Shown here piece by piece: positions 1 through 7,025 of a stretch of 40,973 nt of DNA. The stretch spans positions 1 through 40,973 of IMG/VR virus record IMGVR_UViG_3300037245_000995. One strand, written 5' to 3'. Below the pieces are notes generated by a model. That model was not told where the DNA came from, made no database searches, and worked only from the letters and a program-made list of their open reading frames with translations. Each line of letters opens with the position of its first letter. Within the stretch, counting starts at the first letter, position 1. Position numbers and translations under genes: made by a program. Origin of the DNA: a virus.

Positions 1-83
1 ATACAGTTATTGGTCGTAATCACCTTGAAACTGGCAAAGCCAAAGTTGTCCACGCTACCCACGTACTATTCAGAAAGAGCTAA
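1..83 (+). CDS. C-terminal part of a small hypothetical protein (gene crosses the contig ends)
   Basis: The frame starting at base 3 is open to a TAA at 81-83 and encodes 26 residues ending in LFRKS. It joins in register with the open frame that runs off the right end (40826-40973): one base there plus bases 1-2 here complete an Asp codon. The joined protein would be 76 residues, with a helical Glu/Lys-rich N-terminal half. The ribosome binding site of the next gene lies inside this tail. No family is recognised. The link depends on the contig being circular, which is inferred. Confidence 0.6.
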   Translation, partial: TVIGRNHLETGKAKVVHATHVLFRKS

Positions 84-84
84 A

Positions 85-678
85 ATGCAATTTCGAACAA
101 AGTCACACGACGGAGAACCGGCAGTGCAAAACGGTGCTACCTGGCGTAATATATTCGACCTTGCCGGAAGTTTTAATAGGGCTATTGTAGAAGTCCGAGA
201 ATACGACGAGAACGCCGAGATAAGCGAACAACAGAGGAAATGGTTGCATTGTGAGGCTGGACCGATCAGAGAGCTTATGCGTAGCGGTTGGAGTTTCAGA
301 GAGGCAAAGGAACATTGTAAGGTCGAATGGGGTAGGCCGTGGTTTGTTGTCGAGTTGACCGATGATAATTTTAAGGATGTTGACGGTATTTTCAGGTGGG
401 AATGTCGGAAGTCATTATGTAGAAAGATCATACACCCGCTCGATGTTATCAGTGATGTTAGCACAGATACAGGGGAAGTTATTCACGTTTGCCCTAGTTG
501 TAGTAGTGATATTTTCCCGATCGCTTTAAAGTCGATCATGGATGTAAGCGTTGCGAAAACAAATTTATGGTTTGCTGAAATATGGGCTCACTTTCCGAAA
601 AACGAGGACGGTACTCCGAGAGTTCAGCAACCCGACCCGAATTGGTCTAAGAAAAAAGAAAAGAAAAATGAGCGATAA
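85..678 (+). CDS. Hypothetical phage protein with a CxxC pair
   Basis: The product is 197 residues. The frame is open upstream to a TTG at base 10, but the ATG at 85 is preferred because an AAAGAG ribosome binding site precedes it and the upstream gene ends at 83. An N-terminal part with a QQRKWLH segment is followed by a Trp-rich middle (EWGRPWFVVEL) and a late CPSC pair that could bind a metal ion. The segment around QQRKW loosely recalls phage NinB-like recombination proteins, but I cannot support that assignment. It is the first of a run of small early genes and overlaps the next gene by 11 bases, so the two are probably translationally coupled. Confidence 0.7.
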   Translation: MQFRTKSHDGEPAVQNGATWRNIFDLAGSFNRAIVEVREYDENAEISEQQRKWLHCEAGPIRELMRSGWSFREAKEHCKVEWGRPWFVVELTDDNFKDVDGIFRWECRKSLCRKIIHPLDVISDVSTDTGEVIHVCPSCSSDIFPIALKSIMDVSVAKTNLWFAEIWAHFPKNEDGTPRVQQPDPNWSKKKEKKNER

Positions 679-829
679 TATAAACGTAAACAAAGAAGAC
701 ATGAAAGAAGTCGTAGATGATTTTATGAAGAGATTAACGAAGAAATATGTCACGTGTTCGGGCGTCCTCTGGAGGATAAACTCACGTAGCTTGCAGTGTC
801 TGAAATGCAAGAAAATTTTCGTAGGATAA
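668..829 (+). CDS. Small Cys-containing hypothetical protein
   Basis: The product is 53 residues. The ATG at 668 follows an A/G-rich stretch (AAGAAAAGAAAA) and overlaps the end of the preceding gene. The same frame is open further upstream, but that part is a shadow of the preceding gene. The C-terminal half holds one Cys (TCSG) and a CLKC pair, enough for one small zinc site. The N-terminal half is acidic and helical. The function is unknown. Confidence 0.6.
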   Translation: MSDNINVNKEDMKEVVDDFMKRLTKKYVTCSGVLWRINSRSLQCLKCKKIFVG

Positions 830-900
830 AAACCTAATCACCAGAATCATTATATTAACGTGTAGTGGCTTTTTCACCTTTGCACTGAAAGACTGAAAAT

Positions 901-984
901 ATGTTAAACAGCGTTGATCCGATTGAAGTGTTGATTCTTACTATTAGGGTGATAATCGGATATATTATTGGTAAATGGTGGTAG
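901..984 (+). CDS. Possible 27-residue membrane peptide
   Basis: A 28-codon frame encodes a peptide with one hydrophobic stretch (VLILTIRVIIGYIIG) ending in KWW. A weak GAAAGA site precedes the ATG. The stretch from 830 to 900 holds no other gene. The peptide is too short to be judged by composition, and it could be chance. It would fit a small inner-membrane phage peptide. Confidence 0.3.
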   Translation: MLNSVDPIEVLILTIRVIIGYIIGKWW

Positions 985-1001
985 TTAGAATAGGAGATTT
1001 T

Positions 1002-1259
1002 ATGATAGCGATGAACTTAGATAATCACGGAACGGCTATTTGTAGCGATTGTGAGGAATGTTGTGCGTCGGGATCGTTTGGGCTTTGTGCCGAAGTAGTC
1101 GAGCCGAATCCAAAAGAACCGATATTTATAGATCAGATTTTCAACCCGGCAATATTAGTGCCGTTAAGATCGCAGGTACACAGAAAAGTATTCAAAGGCG
1201 TTTCAGGCTGTCCACCGATGAATCGGGGACGGCATTTTGATAGGAAAGCGAGGTTGTAA
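1002..1259 (+). CDS. Cys-rich hypothetical protein
   Basis: The product is 85 residues. The ATG at 1002 is chosen because TAGGAGA lies 7-10 bases upstream; the frame itself opens at 975. The N-terminal third has a dense cysteine cluster (CSDCEECC, then FGLC), and a further Cys lies near the end, so a metal-binding role is plausible. It overlaps the next start codon (TAATG), which suggests translational coupling to the DUF1643 gene. No family is recognised. Confidence 0.6.
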   Translation: MIAMNLDNHGTAICSDCEECCASGSFGLCAEVVEPNPKEPIFIDQIFNPAILVPLRSQVHRKVFKGVSGCPPMNRGRHFDRKARL

Positions 1260-1786
1260 TGAATAATTTATTTGGCGATGATTGGGTTTACGAGATCAAC
1301 AAGGATAATACCGCAAGATTTATTTTGGGCGAATTAGGCACAACCCCGCTTGTTTGTATCGGGGTTAATCCGTCTACGGCTACGCCGGAAAAGCTGGACA
1401 ACACTTTGCGGAGAGTAAAATCATTTTCTAAATCGCTTGGTTATGACGGATGGATAATGTTGAATCTCTATCCGCAACGGGCAACTAATCCGGACGATTT
1501 GCACGAAGAAATCAATATGTTTTTGGCGAGGGAAAACGAGGAAATAATAGACCTCCATTTTCAGGAAATCAACTATACAGTGTGGGCGGCGTGGGGAAAG
1601 CTAATCGAAAAGCGGCCATATTTGAAAGAGTGCCTTGAGAATATTTGCCGTCATTTTGAACAGGATAGATGGATCACAGTTGGCGACCTTACAAAAGATG
1701 GACACCCAAGACACCCGCTATACTTACCGAAAAATTCAGAAGTGCAAGACTTCGACGTAAATAAATATCTTAAAAAACTGAAATAG
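1259..1786 (+). CDS. DUF1643 family protein
   Basis: The product is 175 residues, the usual length for DUF1643. Family signatures are visible in order: an IGVNPSTA motif near residue 35, a DNTLRRV segment, GYDGWIMLNLYPQRAT around residues 60-75, a WAAWGK segment, and a late GHPRHPLYL motif. The family occurs in many bacteria and phages; its biochemical role is not established. The start overlaps the previous stop. It lies in the early accessory cluster, consistent with host takeover or nucleic-acid metabolism, but that is inference. Confidence 0.9.
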   Translation: MNNLFGDDWVYEINKDNTARFILGELGTTPLVCIGVNPSTATPEKLDNTLRRVKSFSKSLGYDGWIMLNLYPQRATNPDDLHEEINMFLARENEEIIDLHFQEINYTVWAAWGKLIEKRPYLKECLENICRHFEQDRWITVGDLTKDGHPRHPLYLPKNSEVQDFDVNKYLKKLK

Positions 1787-1809
1787 AAACTTAATTTGGA
1801 GTGTTAAAA

Positions 1810-2364
1810 ATGAATGAGTACAGCATTACTAAAGACGGCGGTCTTTTGTTGTTGCCAAAAAACCTTACGACATTATTATTAGGTTTTTTGCCGAATGAGC
1901 CTACAAGATTCGATCTCGAAAGAGTCAAAGTCGAAAGCGGTACGCTTATCGCAAGCGACGGCAGGGGGATGGTTGTTGTCGAAACGGATTGCAAAATTGA
2001 CGACAGCATGAACGTGCTATCGTGCTCCGGGCACCTAATGCCGATACAATGCGAAAAAGGATTTCCGGACTGGAAGTCTTTATTTCCGGATATGGACGGA
2101 TACGAAGAAGTGCCGCTTAACGACCTCGGTCTTTATAAGGATTACAGCAGTATTGTAATGGGTATTTTCCATAGCGGATCTGCGATCTGTTTGGATCTTT
2201 TTGGTGAGAGAATAAGGAATCTTATCGATTGTTGCGGTGATAGCATCAAACTTTATATATCAAAAAAAGACACGCTCGGGGACGCCGTTTTACTTAAAGG
2301 CCTTCTTCTAGGCGGTCAAGATCACGAAATAACCATGTTTATCATGCCGGTTAATATCCGGTGA
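1810..2364 (+). CDS. Possible sliding-clamp-like phage protein
   Basis: The product is 184 residues. The ATG at 1810 is used because GGAG lies 8 bases upstream; a GTG in frame at 1801 is less likely. A stretch reading GTLIASDGRGMVVVE, then FPDWKSLFPD, and a C-terminal ITMFIMPVNIR resembles the pattern of DnaN-like clamp domains in phages (substrate-loop DGH-like motif, FPDY-like motif, terminal MPMR-like strand). A full clamp is about twice this length, so this would be a short version. The likeness is by eye only. Its place just upstream of a replication initiator fits. Confidence 0.45.
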   Translation: MNEYSITKDGGLLLLPKNLTTLLLGFLPNEPTRFDLERVKVESGTLIASDGRGMVVVETDCKIDDSMNVLSCSGHLMPIQCEKGFPDWKSLFPDMDGYEEVPLNDLGLYKDYSSIVMGIFHSGSAICLDLFGERIRNLIDCCGDSIKLYISKKDTLGDAVLLKGLLLGGQDHEITMFIMPVNIR

Positions 2365-2384
2365 GAATTAAAATAATTTTTCTC

Positions 2385-2412
2385 TTTACACAGTGGTTAG
2401 GCTAAGTAGGAT
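2385..2412 (+). promoter_or_regulatory. Candidate sigma70-like promoter
   Basis: TTTACA (2385-2390) and TAGGAT (2407-2412) are separated by 16 bases. The same -10 hexamer and spacer occur at 6485-6512. Transcription would begin near 2420 and meet the hairpin at 2461-2518 before the replication gene. A GATAAT at 2410 is an alternative -10 with a 19-base spacer. Confidence 0.4.
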
Positions 2413-2460
2413 AATGATTATGGTAAAAACTACGATCAAATCGATAACTTCTTTGTTGAA

Positions 2461-2518
2461 AGCCACAACAGGTAACAGGGCATCGTAGTGCCTTACCATC
2501 CTGTTTGTGGCTTTTTTT
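2461..2518 (+). terminator. Intrinsic terminator or attenuator before the replication gene
   Basis: A long imperfect hairpin starts with AGCCACAACAGG and closes with CCTGTTTGTGGCT, with an inner GGCA/TGCC stem, and is followed by seven T residues. Its T tract ends just before the AGGTG ribosome binding site of the gene starting at 2531. Either it ends upstream transcription or it works as an attenuator on the downstream gene. Confidence 0.8.
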
Positions 2519-2530
2519 ATAGGTGCTGAT

Positions 2531-3253
2531 ATGGACGGAACATATATAATATCGAACTATGCTAAGCTCTACAATCCGACAAATACCAGTGGCGGGGAGT
2601 TGAAAAACGCAACCTATGTCAAATATCCGGTAAAGCCGAGAGGCAAAGGGTTGAGGGCGTTATTGAAAAAAGAAGATGGTGCGGGGATCTTGGGAATTTG
2701 GGGATTATTGCTTCAAGCCGCTACCGAAACCACAACTCCGGATCTTCGGGGAAAATTGCTTAATCACAAAGACGAACCGGCCAGCGTCGAAGAAATTGCC
2801 GATGCGATCAGCTTTGAAAGTGATGTAGAAAGGGTACAGAACGCCCTTGATGTGTTAAAAGAACTCGGCTGGATTGATTACGCGGTTAATACAGACAAGC
2901 TCCGTAATGATTCTGTATCGGTTCCGGACGAAGTACCCTCTAAACTAAAGGGTAGTAGAGATAACTTAACTAAAAATAAGAAAAGGGATTTAGGTTTTAG
3001 ATTGACAAAGGAATTTTTTGAAAACCTTTTTGATGAATCATTTAAACCAGAAACACAGTACGAAATAAATACTTTCAATAAGCTGGCAAAGCGATGTTAC
3101 GAATACGCTCTCAAAAACCGGTTAAAAGCTTTTGGTAGGTGTGTGATCGATGATATTGCTGATGCGAAAGAATATTGTAAGACTAACAAGAAAAACCGGA
3201 CGGAATTTATCAAAATAGCTACGAGCAAAATAACTAAGGAATTGAAGACATGA
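2531..3253 (+). CDS. DnaD-like phage replication initiator / replisome organiser
   Basis: The product is 240 residues. The ATG at 2531 follows AGGTG by 5 bases; the frame opens earlier (2507) inside the terminator stem, which is not a credible start. Residues about 35-125 (RALLKKEDGAGILGIWGLLLQAA ... SVEEIADAISF ... NALDVLKELGWID) match the winged-helix N-terminal domain of phage replication proteins of the DnaD-like group. A Ser/Lys-rich linker and a helical C-terminal domain follow. Such proteins bind the origin and load host helicase. No phage polymerase, primase or helicase is seen, so the host replisome is presumably recruited. Confidence 0.75.
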   Translation: MDGTYIISNYAKLYNPTNTSGGELKNATYVKYPVKPRGKGLRALLKKEDGAGILGIWGLLLQAATETTTPDLRGKLLNHKDEPASVEEIADAISFESDVERVQNALDVLKELGWIDYAVNTDKLRNDSVSVPDEVPSKLKGSRDNLTKNKKRDLGFRLTKEFFENLFDESFKPETQYEINTFNKLAKRCYEYALKNRLKAFGRCVIDDIADAKEYCKTNKKNRTEFIKIATSKITKELKT

Positions 3254-4011
3254 AAGAACGAGGCTTATTACTAAAAGGTGACATGGTACGTGCTGTGCTG
3301 GATGGTAGGAAAACGCAGACACGGCGGGTAATTAAAATGACTGATATGGAACTAAAAAGCTATAACAGTACGCATACAGCCATAGTTGATGGTGAAGCCG
3401 TTTTTTCTGCGACGCTCGGCTATGAAAACCATTGCCCGCCGTTAAGGCTCACGTCGCCTCTCGGCAAAGTCGGGGACAGGCTGTATTGCAGGGAAACATT
3501 TAGGATTGTGCATGTATACCGCAAAAACCACACCTATAATTATCACCGGATAGGTGTGCAATATAAAAACGGCAGAGACGGAATGGTTGATACAACAGAT
3601 GATTTACAAAGAGAGCAAGCTATAAGGTTCTACGATAAAAGTATGAATAAAAAATGGAACCCCTCAATTCACATGCCAAAATGGGCTTCCCGCATCTGGC
3701 TTGAAATAACAGCAGTAAGGGTAGAGCGTGTGCAGGATATAAGCGGCGAAGATGTTTTAAAAGAAGGTATCAATCCACCAATACCGGATGGCTGTGAGCT
3801 AACAGAAAGACCGCCTGATTTCGACGATTGGAATAGTACGAGACAAGAGGAGTGGTTTGAGACGCAAGCACGAGCAACATATATGAGCCGATGTGCTGAT
3901 GTAGAGAATTGTTTTAAGGAATTTGAAGATCTCTGGCAATCTCTCTACCCCGGAAGCTGGGAACGCTCAGACTGGGTATGGGTATATGAATTTAAAGCAG
4001 TGAAAGGATAA
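3250..4011 (+). CDS. ASCH-like phage protein
   Basis: The product is 253 residues. The start overlaps the preceding stop (ATGA). It opens with KGDMVRAVLDGRKTQTRRV, the typical N-terminal signature of a widespread phage family with an ASCH/PUA-like fold, followed by GDRLYCRETF and, at the end, a WVWVYEF strand. The ASCH fold is associated with RNA binding, but the phage family's function is not established. It sits in the early operon behind the replication initiator. Confidence 0.8.
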   Translation: MKERGLLLKGDMVRAVLDGRKTQTRRVIKMTDMELKSYNSTHTAIVDGEAVFSATLGYENHCPPLRLTSPLGKVGDRLYCRETFRIVHVYRKNHTYNYHRIGVQYKNGRDGMVDTTDDLQREQAIRFYDKSMNKKWNPSIHMPKWASRIWLEITAVRVERVQDISGEDVLKEGINPPIPDGCELTERPPDFDDWNSTRQEEWFETQARATYMSRCADVENCFKEFEDLWQSLYPGSWERSDWVWVYEFKAVKG

Positions 4012-4015
4012 GAAG

Positions 4016-4279
4016 ATGAATAGAAATAGCATATTTGGATGGAGTTATCCACCAGGGTGTTCAGGCCCTCCAGCAGACGATGAGCCGCCTATAAGCCCTC
4101 AATCGGAAGAAGTTTGTCTTCTTCTTGAAGAAGCGGAGTGCGAACAGGAATTGATTGATAAGGTGGTAAAAATCGTAGACGACTTAGCTTTTTTAGCGGC
4201 GAATTGTCCCGAATGTGAAAAACGAAGTGCAGAAGCAGAAATAAAATTCTACGAAGAATTTAAAACTATAAAAGGATAG
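4016..4279 (+). CDS. Hypothetical acidic protein
   Basis: The product is 87 residues. A Pro/Gly-rich N-terminal stretch is followed by an acidic helical region and a late CPEC pair. The ATG is preceded by AAAGGATAAG. It continues the early operon with 4 bases between genes. No family is recognised. Confidence 0.65.
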   Translation: MNRNSIFGWSYPPGCSGPPADDEPPISPQSEEVCLLLEEAECEQELIDKVVKIVDDLAFLAANCPECEKRSAEAEIKFYEEFKTIKG

Positions 4280-4284
4280 AGACA

Positions 4285-4560
4285 ATGGCATATTTTTCAA
4301 ATGGTACAGAAGGCGAAATGTATGATAGGCAATATTGCGACAGATGTATTCATCAGGCAGAAGAAGAATCTACTGATGAATGCCCGGTTAAATTCTTGCA
4401 CATGATCGACAACTACGACCAATGCGGAGATAGCGATAGGTCTAAATCAGTAAAGCTAAGACTGGAACTGTTTATTCCAACAGGCAAAGACAGTTTTCCT
4501 GAACAATGCAAAATGTTTATACCTAACGGCGATGTTGAAGGACAAACTAAAATGTTTTAA
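4285..4560 (+). CDS. Small Cys-rich phage protein
   Basis: The product is 91 residues. CDRC near residue 18, a CPV motif near residue 34, a further Cys near residue 48 and a C-terminal CKMF segment resemble a common class of small phage proteins that carry a YCDxCxH start and end in a hydrophobic CxMF motif. Metal binding is likely; function unknown. AAAGGA lies upstream of the ATG. Confidence 0.65.
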   Translation: MAYFSNGTEGEMYDRQYCDRCIHQAEEESTDECPVKFLHMIDNYDQCGDSDRSKSVKLRLELFIPTGKDSFPEQCKMFIPNGDVEGQTKMF

Positions 4561-4572
4561 GGGAGTACCCAA

Positions 4573-4764
4573 ATGACTAGAGAACAAGAGCTTGAGGAAC
4601 TGATAAAAAAATACGAAGAAGTTATTGTTGAAGTTAAAATATCCCATACATGGATGTTGAAAAGTATTAGGCACGGTTCTGACGAAACTTCGGGCGGGAA
4701 CTATTCGGATGAACTCAAACATGCAATAGTGGTTCAAGAAATGATAGAGGATTGTAATGCCTAA
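4573..4764 (+). CDS. Small coiled-coil hypothetical protein
   Basis: The product is 63 residues and starts with a Glu-rich helix (REQELEELIKKYEEV) that looks coiled-coil. GGGAG stands upstream of the ATG. It overlaps the HNH gene by 8 bases, so the two are likely co-translated. No family is recognised. Confidence 0.6.
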   Translation: MTREQELEELIKKYEEVIVEVKISHTWMLKSIRHGSDETSGGNYSDELKHAIVVQEMIEDCNA

Positions 4765-5023
4765 GCATGTTGAAAACTTCTATAAGTCGAGAGGTATATA
4801 TCCCGGTGAAGTCGTACTCTGTGAGAAATGCGGCAGGCATACGGTAAACATTCACCATATACTGTTTAAATCGCAAGGCGGTAGTGATGAACCTGAAAAC
4901 CTTATAGCTTTATGCACCGGCGATAATTCATGCCACGATATAGCTCACGGGAAAGTAAAAGGAAAATCGTTTACAAGGGAAGAACTATTTAAAATTGCAA
5001 AAGAAAAGATTGGAGTGTTATAA
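4757..5023 (+). CDS. HNH endonuclease
   Basis: The product is 88 residues, a minimal HNH domain. Zinc ligands appear as C22/C25 (CEKC) and C53/C59, the catalytic motif as HH at 33-34, Asn 48 (ENLIALC) and His 60 (CHDIAHGK). The HNH fold cuts DNA with one metal ion. Its place among early genes, far from the terminase, suggests a role in host or phage DNA cleavage or homing rather than packaging, though that cannot be decided here. Confidence 0.85.
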   Translation: MPKHVENFYKSRGIYPGEVVLCEKCGRHTVNIHHILFKSQGGSDEPENLIALCTGDNSCHDIAHGKVKGKSFTREELFKIAKEKIGVL

Positions 5024-5382
5024 TGGACATAGCAAAAGAAGCCGCAAGACTTTTTAGTCCGAAGCCGTGGAAGCATAAAGTGCCTTATGATATTTGTGTT
5101 AAGTGTTGGTCGCAATCAATTAAAGAACCTTGCCCCATCCCCGACCCCATCGACATAACAGACTGGAACATTGCTATTCAGGTGTTACGTGATTTGTGTA
5201 AACGTGGAATGTTTAATATGGCCTCAATAGCTGCTCACTCATCAACATATAAACCTGATGTCAGTAACGATCTCAATAGAAGTATGTTCTGGCAGTGGGT
5301 AGGCAAAGAAGCCACCGCCGAACAGATATTTGAAATATGCGTGTTAGCAAAACAAGCTGAAAGGAAATCTAATGACAGATAA
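5023..5382 (+). CDS. Hypothetical protein
   Basis: The product is 119 residues. The start overlaps the previous stop (TAATG). A CVKCW pair followed by a Pro-rich CPIPDP stretch may bind a metal. The rest is helical with Trp residues. It overlaps the next gene by 11 bases. No family is recognised. Confidence 0.65.
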   Translation: MDIAKEAARLFSPKPWKHKVPYDICVKCWSQSIKEPCPIPDPIDITDWNIAIQVLRDLCKRGMFNMASIAAHSSTYKPDVSNDLNRSMFWQWVGKEATAEQIFEICVLAKQAERKSNDR

Positions 5383-6109
5383 GAACGACGCAGTAGCAGA
5401 GGCAGAAGTGGAATTTCCTACTTACGGAGACGTGGCAGACAGACCACTTGAAGCTTTTAATACAATACAAGACCTTAGAGCCGAAGTAGAGTCATTAACA
5501 ACAGAAATCAAGGGTCTTGCAATAACATCTGATACCCTGTGCGGTGAAATTGTCGCTAAAGATGCTACTATCGCAGGGCTGAGAGATGTATTGATAAGCC
5601 TTGATATTGTTGCACATGCTTTGAAGTCAAATTTTCCCAGAATGAATATGTCGTTAATCACAGATCCCATCACCAAAGCCTTCAAAACCCTCAAAGCCGA
5701 CACACCGGCAAGCCCTTGTGAATGGAAATATGACGAAGACCATTGCAAATACGATACATCTTGTGGTGAGGCATGGAGTTTCATTGATGACGGCATAGAA
5801 GAAAATGGCGTTAAGTATTGCTTTAAATGCGGAAAGCCAGTTATAGAGCATGGGTTGTCTGAAATCAAAGAAGGAGATGTATTCTTGTTGAACGAAAACG
5901 ATGACGAGTGGTATGACTATGTTGAAGATCGCAACGGGAAACTTCAATTGCACAAATTTTACAAATCCGTAACAGATATGAGTTTATTAGATGCTATCCG
6001 GGCAGATAATTGCAGAGTTATAGGCAATTACAAAGACGACCCGGAGTTAATAAAAAAATGCAAGTTGCCAATACCCCCTATACTAGAGGAAGGACTTGAA
6101 GATGAGTAA
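5372..6109 (+). CDS. Hypothetical coiled-coil protein with a zinc-binding segment
   Basis: The product is 245 residues. Residues about 25-75 form a heptad-like coiled coil (IQDLRAEVESLTTEIKGL). A middle Cys-rich part (CEWKYD, CKYDTSC, CFKCGKP) around residues 125-165 looks like a small zinc ribbon. The C-terminal third is acidic and ends in LEEGLEDE. AAAGGAAA lies ahead of the ATG. It belongs to the early operon. No named family is recognised. Confidence 0.65.
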   Translation: MTDKNDAVAEAEVEFPTYGDVADRPLEAFNTIQDLRAEVESLTTEIKGLAITSDTLCGEIVAKDATIAGLRDVLISLDIVAHALKSNFPRMNMSLITDPITKAFKTLKADTPASPCEWKYDEDHCKYDTSCGEAWSFIDDGIEENGVKYCFKCGKPVIEHGLSEIKEGDVFLLNENDDEWYDYVEDRNGKLQLHKFYKSVTDMSLLDAIRADNCRVIGNYKDDPELIKKCKLPIPPILEEGLEDE

Positions 6110-6434
6110 GGAGTTTCCATTATTCGAAGAACACGCGAGAAATTCAGATCCACGGACGAGTCACGACAGGGCGGATGAGTTGACGAAAACGCCGAGGCTT
6201 ACAAAGATCCTTTTGATGGTTTTGAAATACGTTGACTATTGCGATGGAAAAACAGCGAGGCTTATCGGGCAGATTATGTTTCAAGATTCCGGTATTTCCG
6301 ATCATGTCGAGTGGCCGCATAAAGTAATGAGCAGACTGGTAGATGCCGGTTGGGTTCGCAGAGAGGATCACGACGGCGGTTTGCGGTGTTTTATAACAGA
6401 AGCAGGTGTTCACCTGCTTGCCGATAGCATCTGA
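6102..6434 (+). CDS. Winged-helix-like hypothetical protein
   Basis: The product is 110 residues. The ATG at 6102 is preferred to the in-frame TTG at 6096 because AGAGGAAGG is well placed. The pattern of three helices followed by DAGWVRREDHDGG-LRCFITEAG looks like a winged-helix DNA-binding domain, with the wing near residues 85-100. It is the last gene before a strong terminator and could be a regulator. The reading is structural inference only. Confidence 0.6.
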   Translation: MSKEFPLFEEHARNSDPRTSHDRADELTKTPRLTKILLMVLKYVDYCDGKTARLIGQIMFQDSGISDHVEWPHKVMSRLVDAGWVRREDHDGGLRCFITEAGVHLLADSI

Positions 6435-6438
6435 ACGG

Positions 6439-6472
6439 TACCGGCGAGGGTGTCGACTTGCCGGTATTTTTT
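6439..6472 (+). terminator. Intrinsic terminator closing the early operon
   Basis: TACCGGC (6439-6445) pairs perfectly with GCCGGTA (6460-6466) around a 14-base loop and is followed by six T residues. It separates the early genes from the promoter at 6485. Confidence 0.9.
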
Positions 6473-6484
6473 ATAAAATATTTA

Positions 6485-6512
6485 TTGACAATTAAAAACT
6501 ATATTGTAGGAT
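6485..6512 (+). promoter_or_regulatory. Sigma70-like promoter for the packaging/late genes
   Basis: A consensus TTGACA (6485-6490), a 16-base AT-rich spacer and TAGGAT (6507-6512) lie directly after a terminator and before a block of co-directional genes. The -10 overlaps the AGGA ribosome binding site of the first gene, so the 5' leader would be very short or the first gene is read mainly from readthrough transcripts. Confidence 0.6.
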
Positions 6513-6519
6513 TAAAGTT

Positions 6520-6702
6520 GTGAACGAAAAAAAGACAAAATTGAGCCGGAACGGAATACAAATAGGGGCGAGCCGCCCGTTCTGGACGCAGCATAATAGC
6601 CGGGGGAATTGCATCGGTGCTTTAACAGACGAAGAATTAGACGCAACTGGTCTCAGTCAATATAAAAAAATTCCATTTAACCCTATGATGCGGGCGGATT
6701 AG
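6520..6702 (+). CDS. Small hypothetical protein
   Basis: The product is 60 residues and starts with GTG behind TAGGA. It is basic at the N terminus and has no recognisable domain. It is followed after 2 bases by the J-domain gene. Confidence 0.5.
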   Translation: MNEKKTKLSRNGIQIGASRPFWTQHNSRGNCIGALTDEELDATGLSQYKKIPFNPMMRAD

Positions 6703-6704
6703 CA

Positions 6705-7016
6705 ATGAGAAACGAACCACTACCAACAAACGACAATAAAGCGATGGCGTTGCAGGTGCTTGGATTGACTTTCGGAGCAACGCAGGAAGAAGTGAAAGCC
6801 GCTTTCAGGAAAAAGGCGTTAATATTTCACCCGGATAAGGGGGGCGATGTTAAAGATTTCATCGCTGTAAAAACTGCCTACGACTGGCTGGTAAAGCATG
6901 GAACTGAAAAGAAAGATGAAACTTTCCTGTGTCCAGTTGCTCCGGTATGGCATAGGGTGGTTTATACTACGGGAGGCACAACGGCTTCATGTACTGTTAG
7001 AATTATTTTTACATAA
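6705..7016 (+). CDS. J-domain (DnaJ-like) protein
   Basis: The product is 103 residues. Residues 15-70 form a J domain: helix I (ALQVLGLTFGA), helix II (EEVKAAFRKKALIF), the HPD motif at 42-44 followed by KGG, and helix III (FIAVKTAYDWLV). J domains stimulate the ATPase of DnaK-type chaperones. No Gly/Phe region, zinc finger or substrate domain follows; the last 35 residues are of unknown type. It may recruit the host chaperone to packaging or assembly, which is inference from position. Confidence 0.85.
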   Translation: MRNEPLPTNDNKAMALQVLGLTFGATQEEVKAAFRKKALIFHPDKGGDVKDFIAVKTAYDWLVKHGTEKKDETFLCPVAPVWHRVVYTTGGTTASCTVRIIFT

Positions 7017-7025
7017 GGGTCTATA

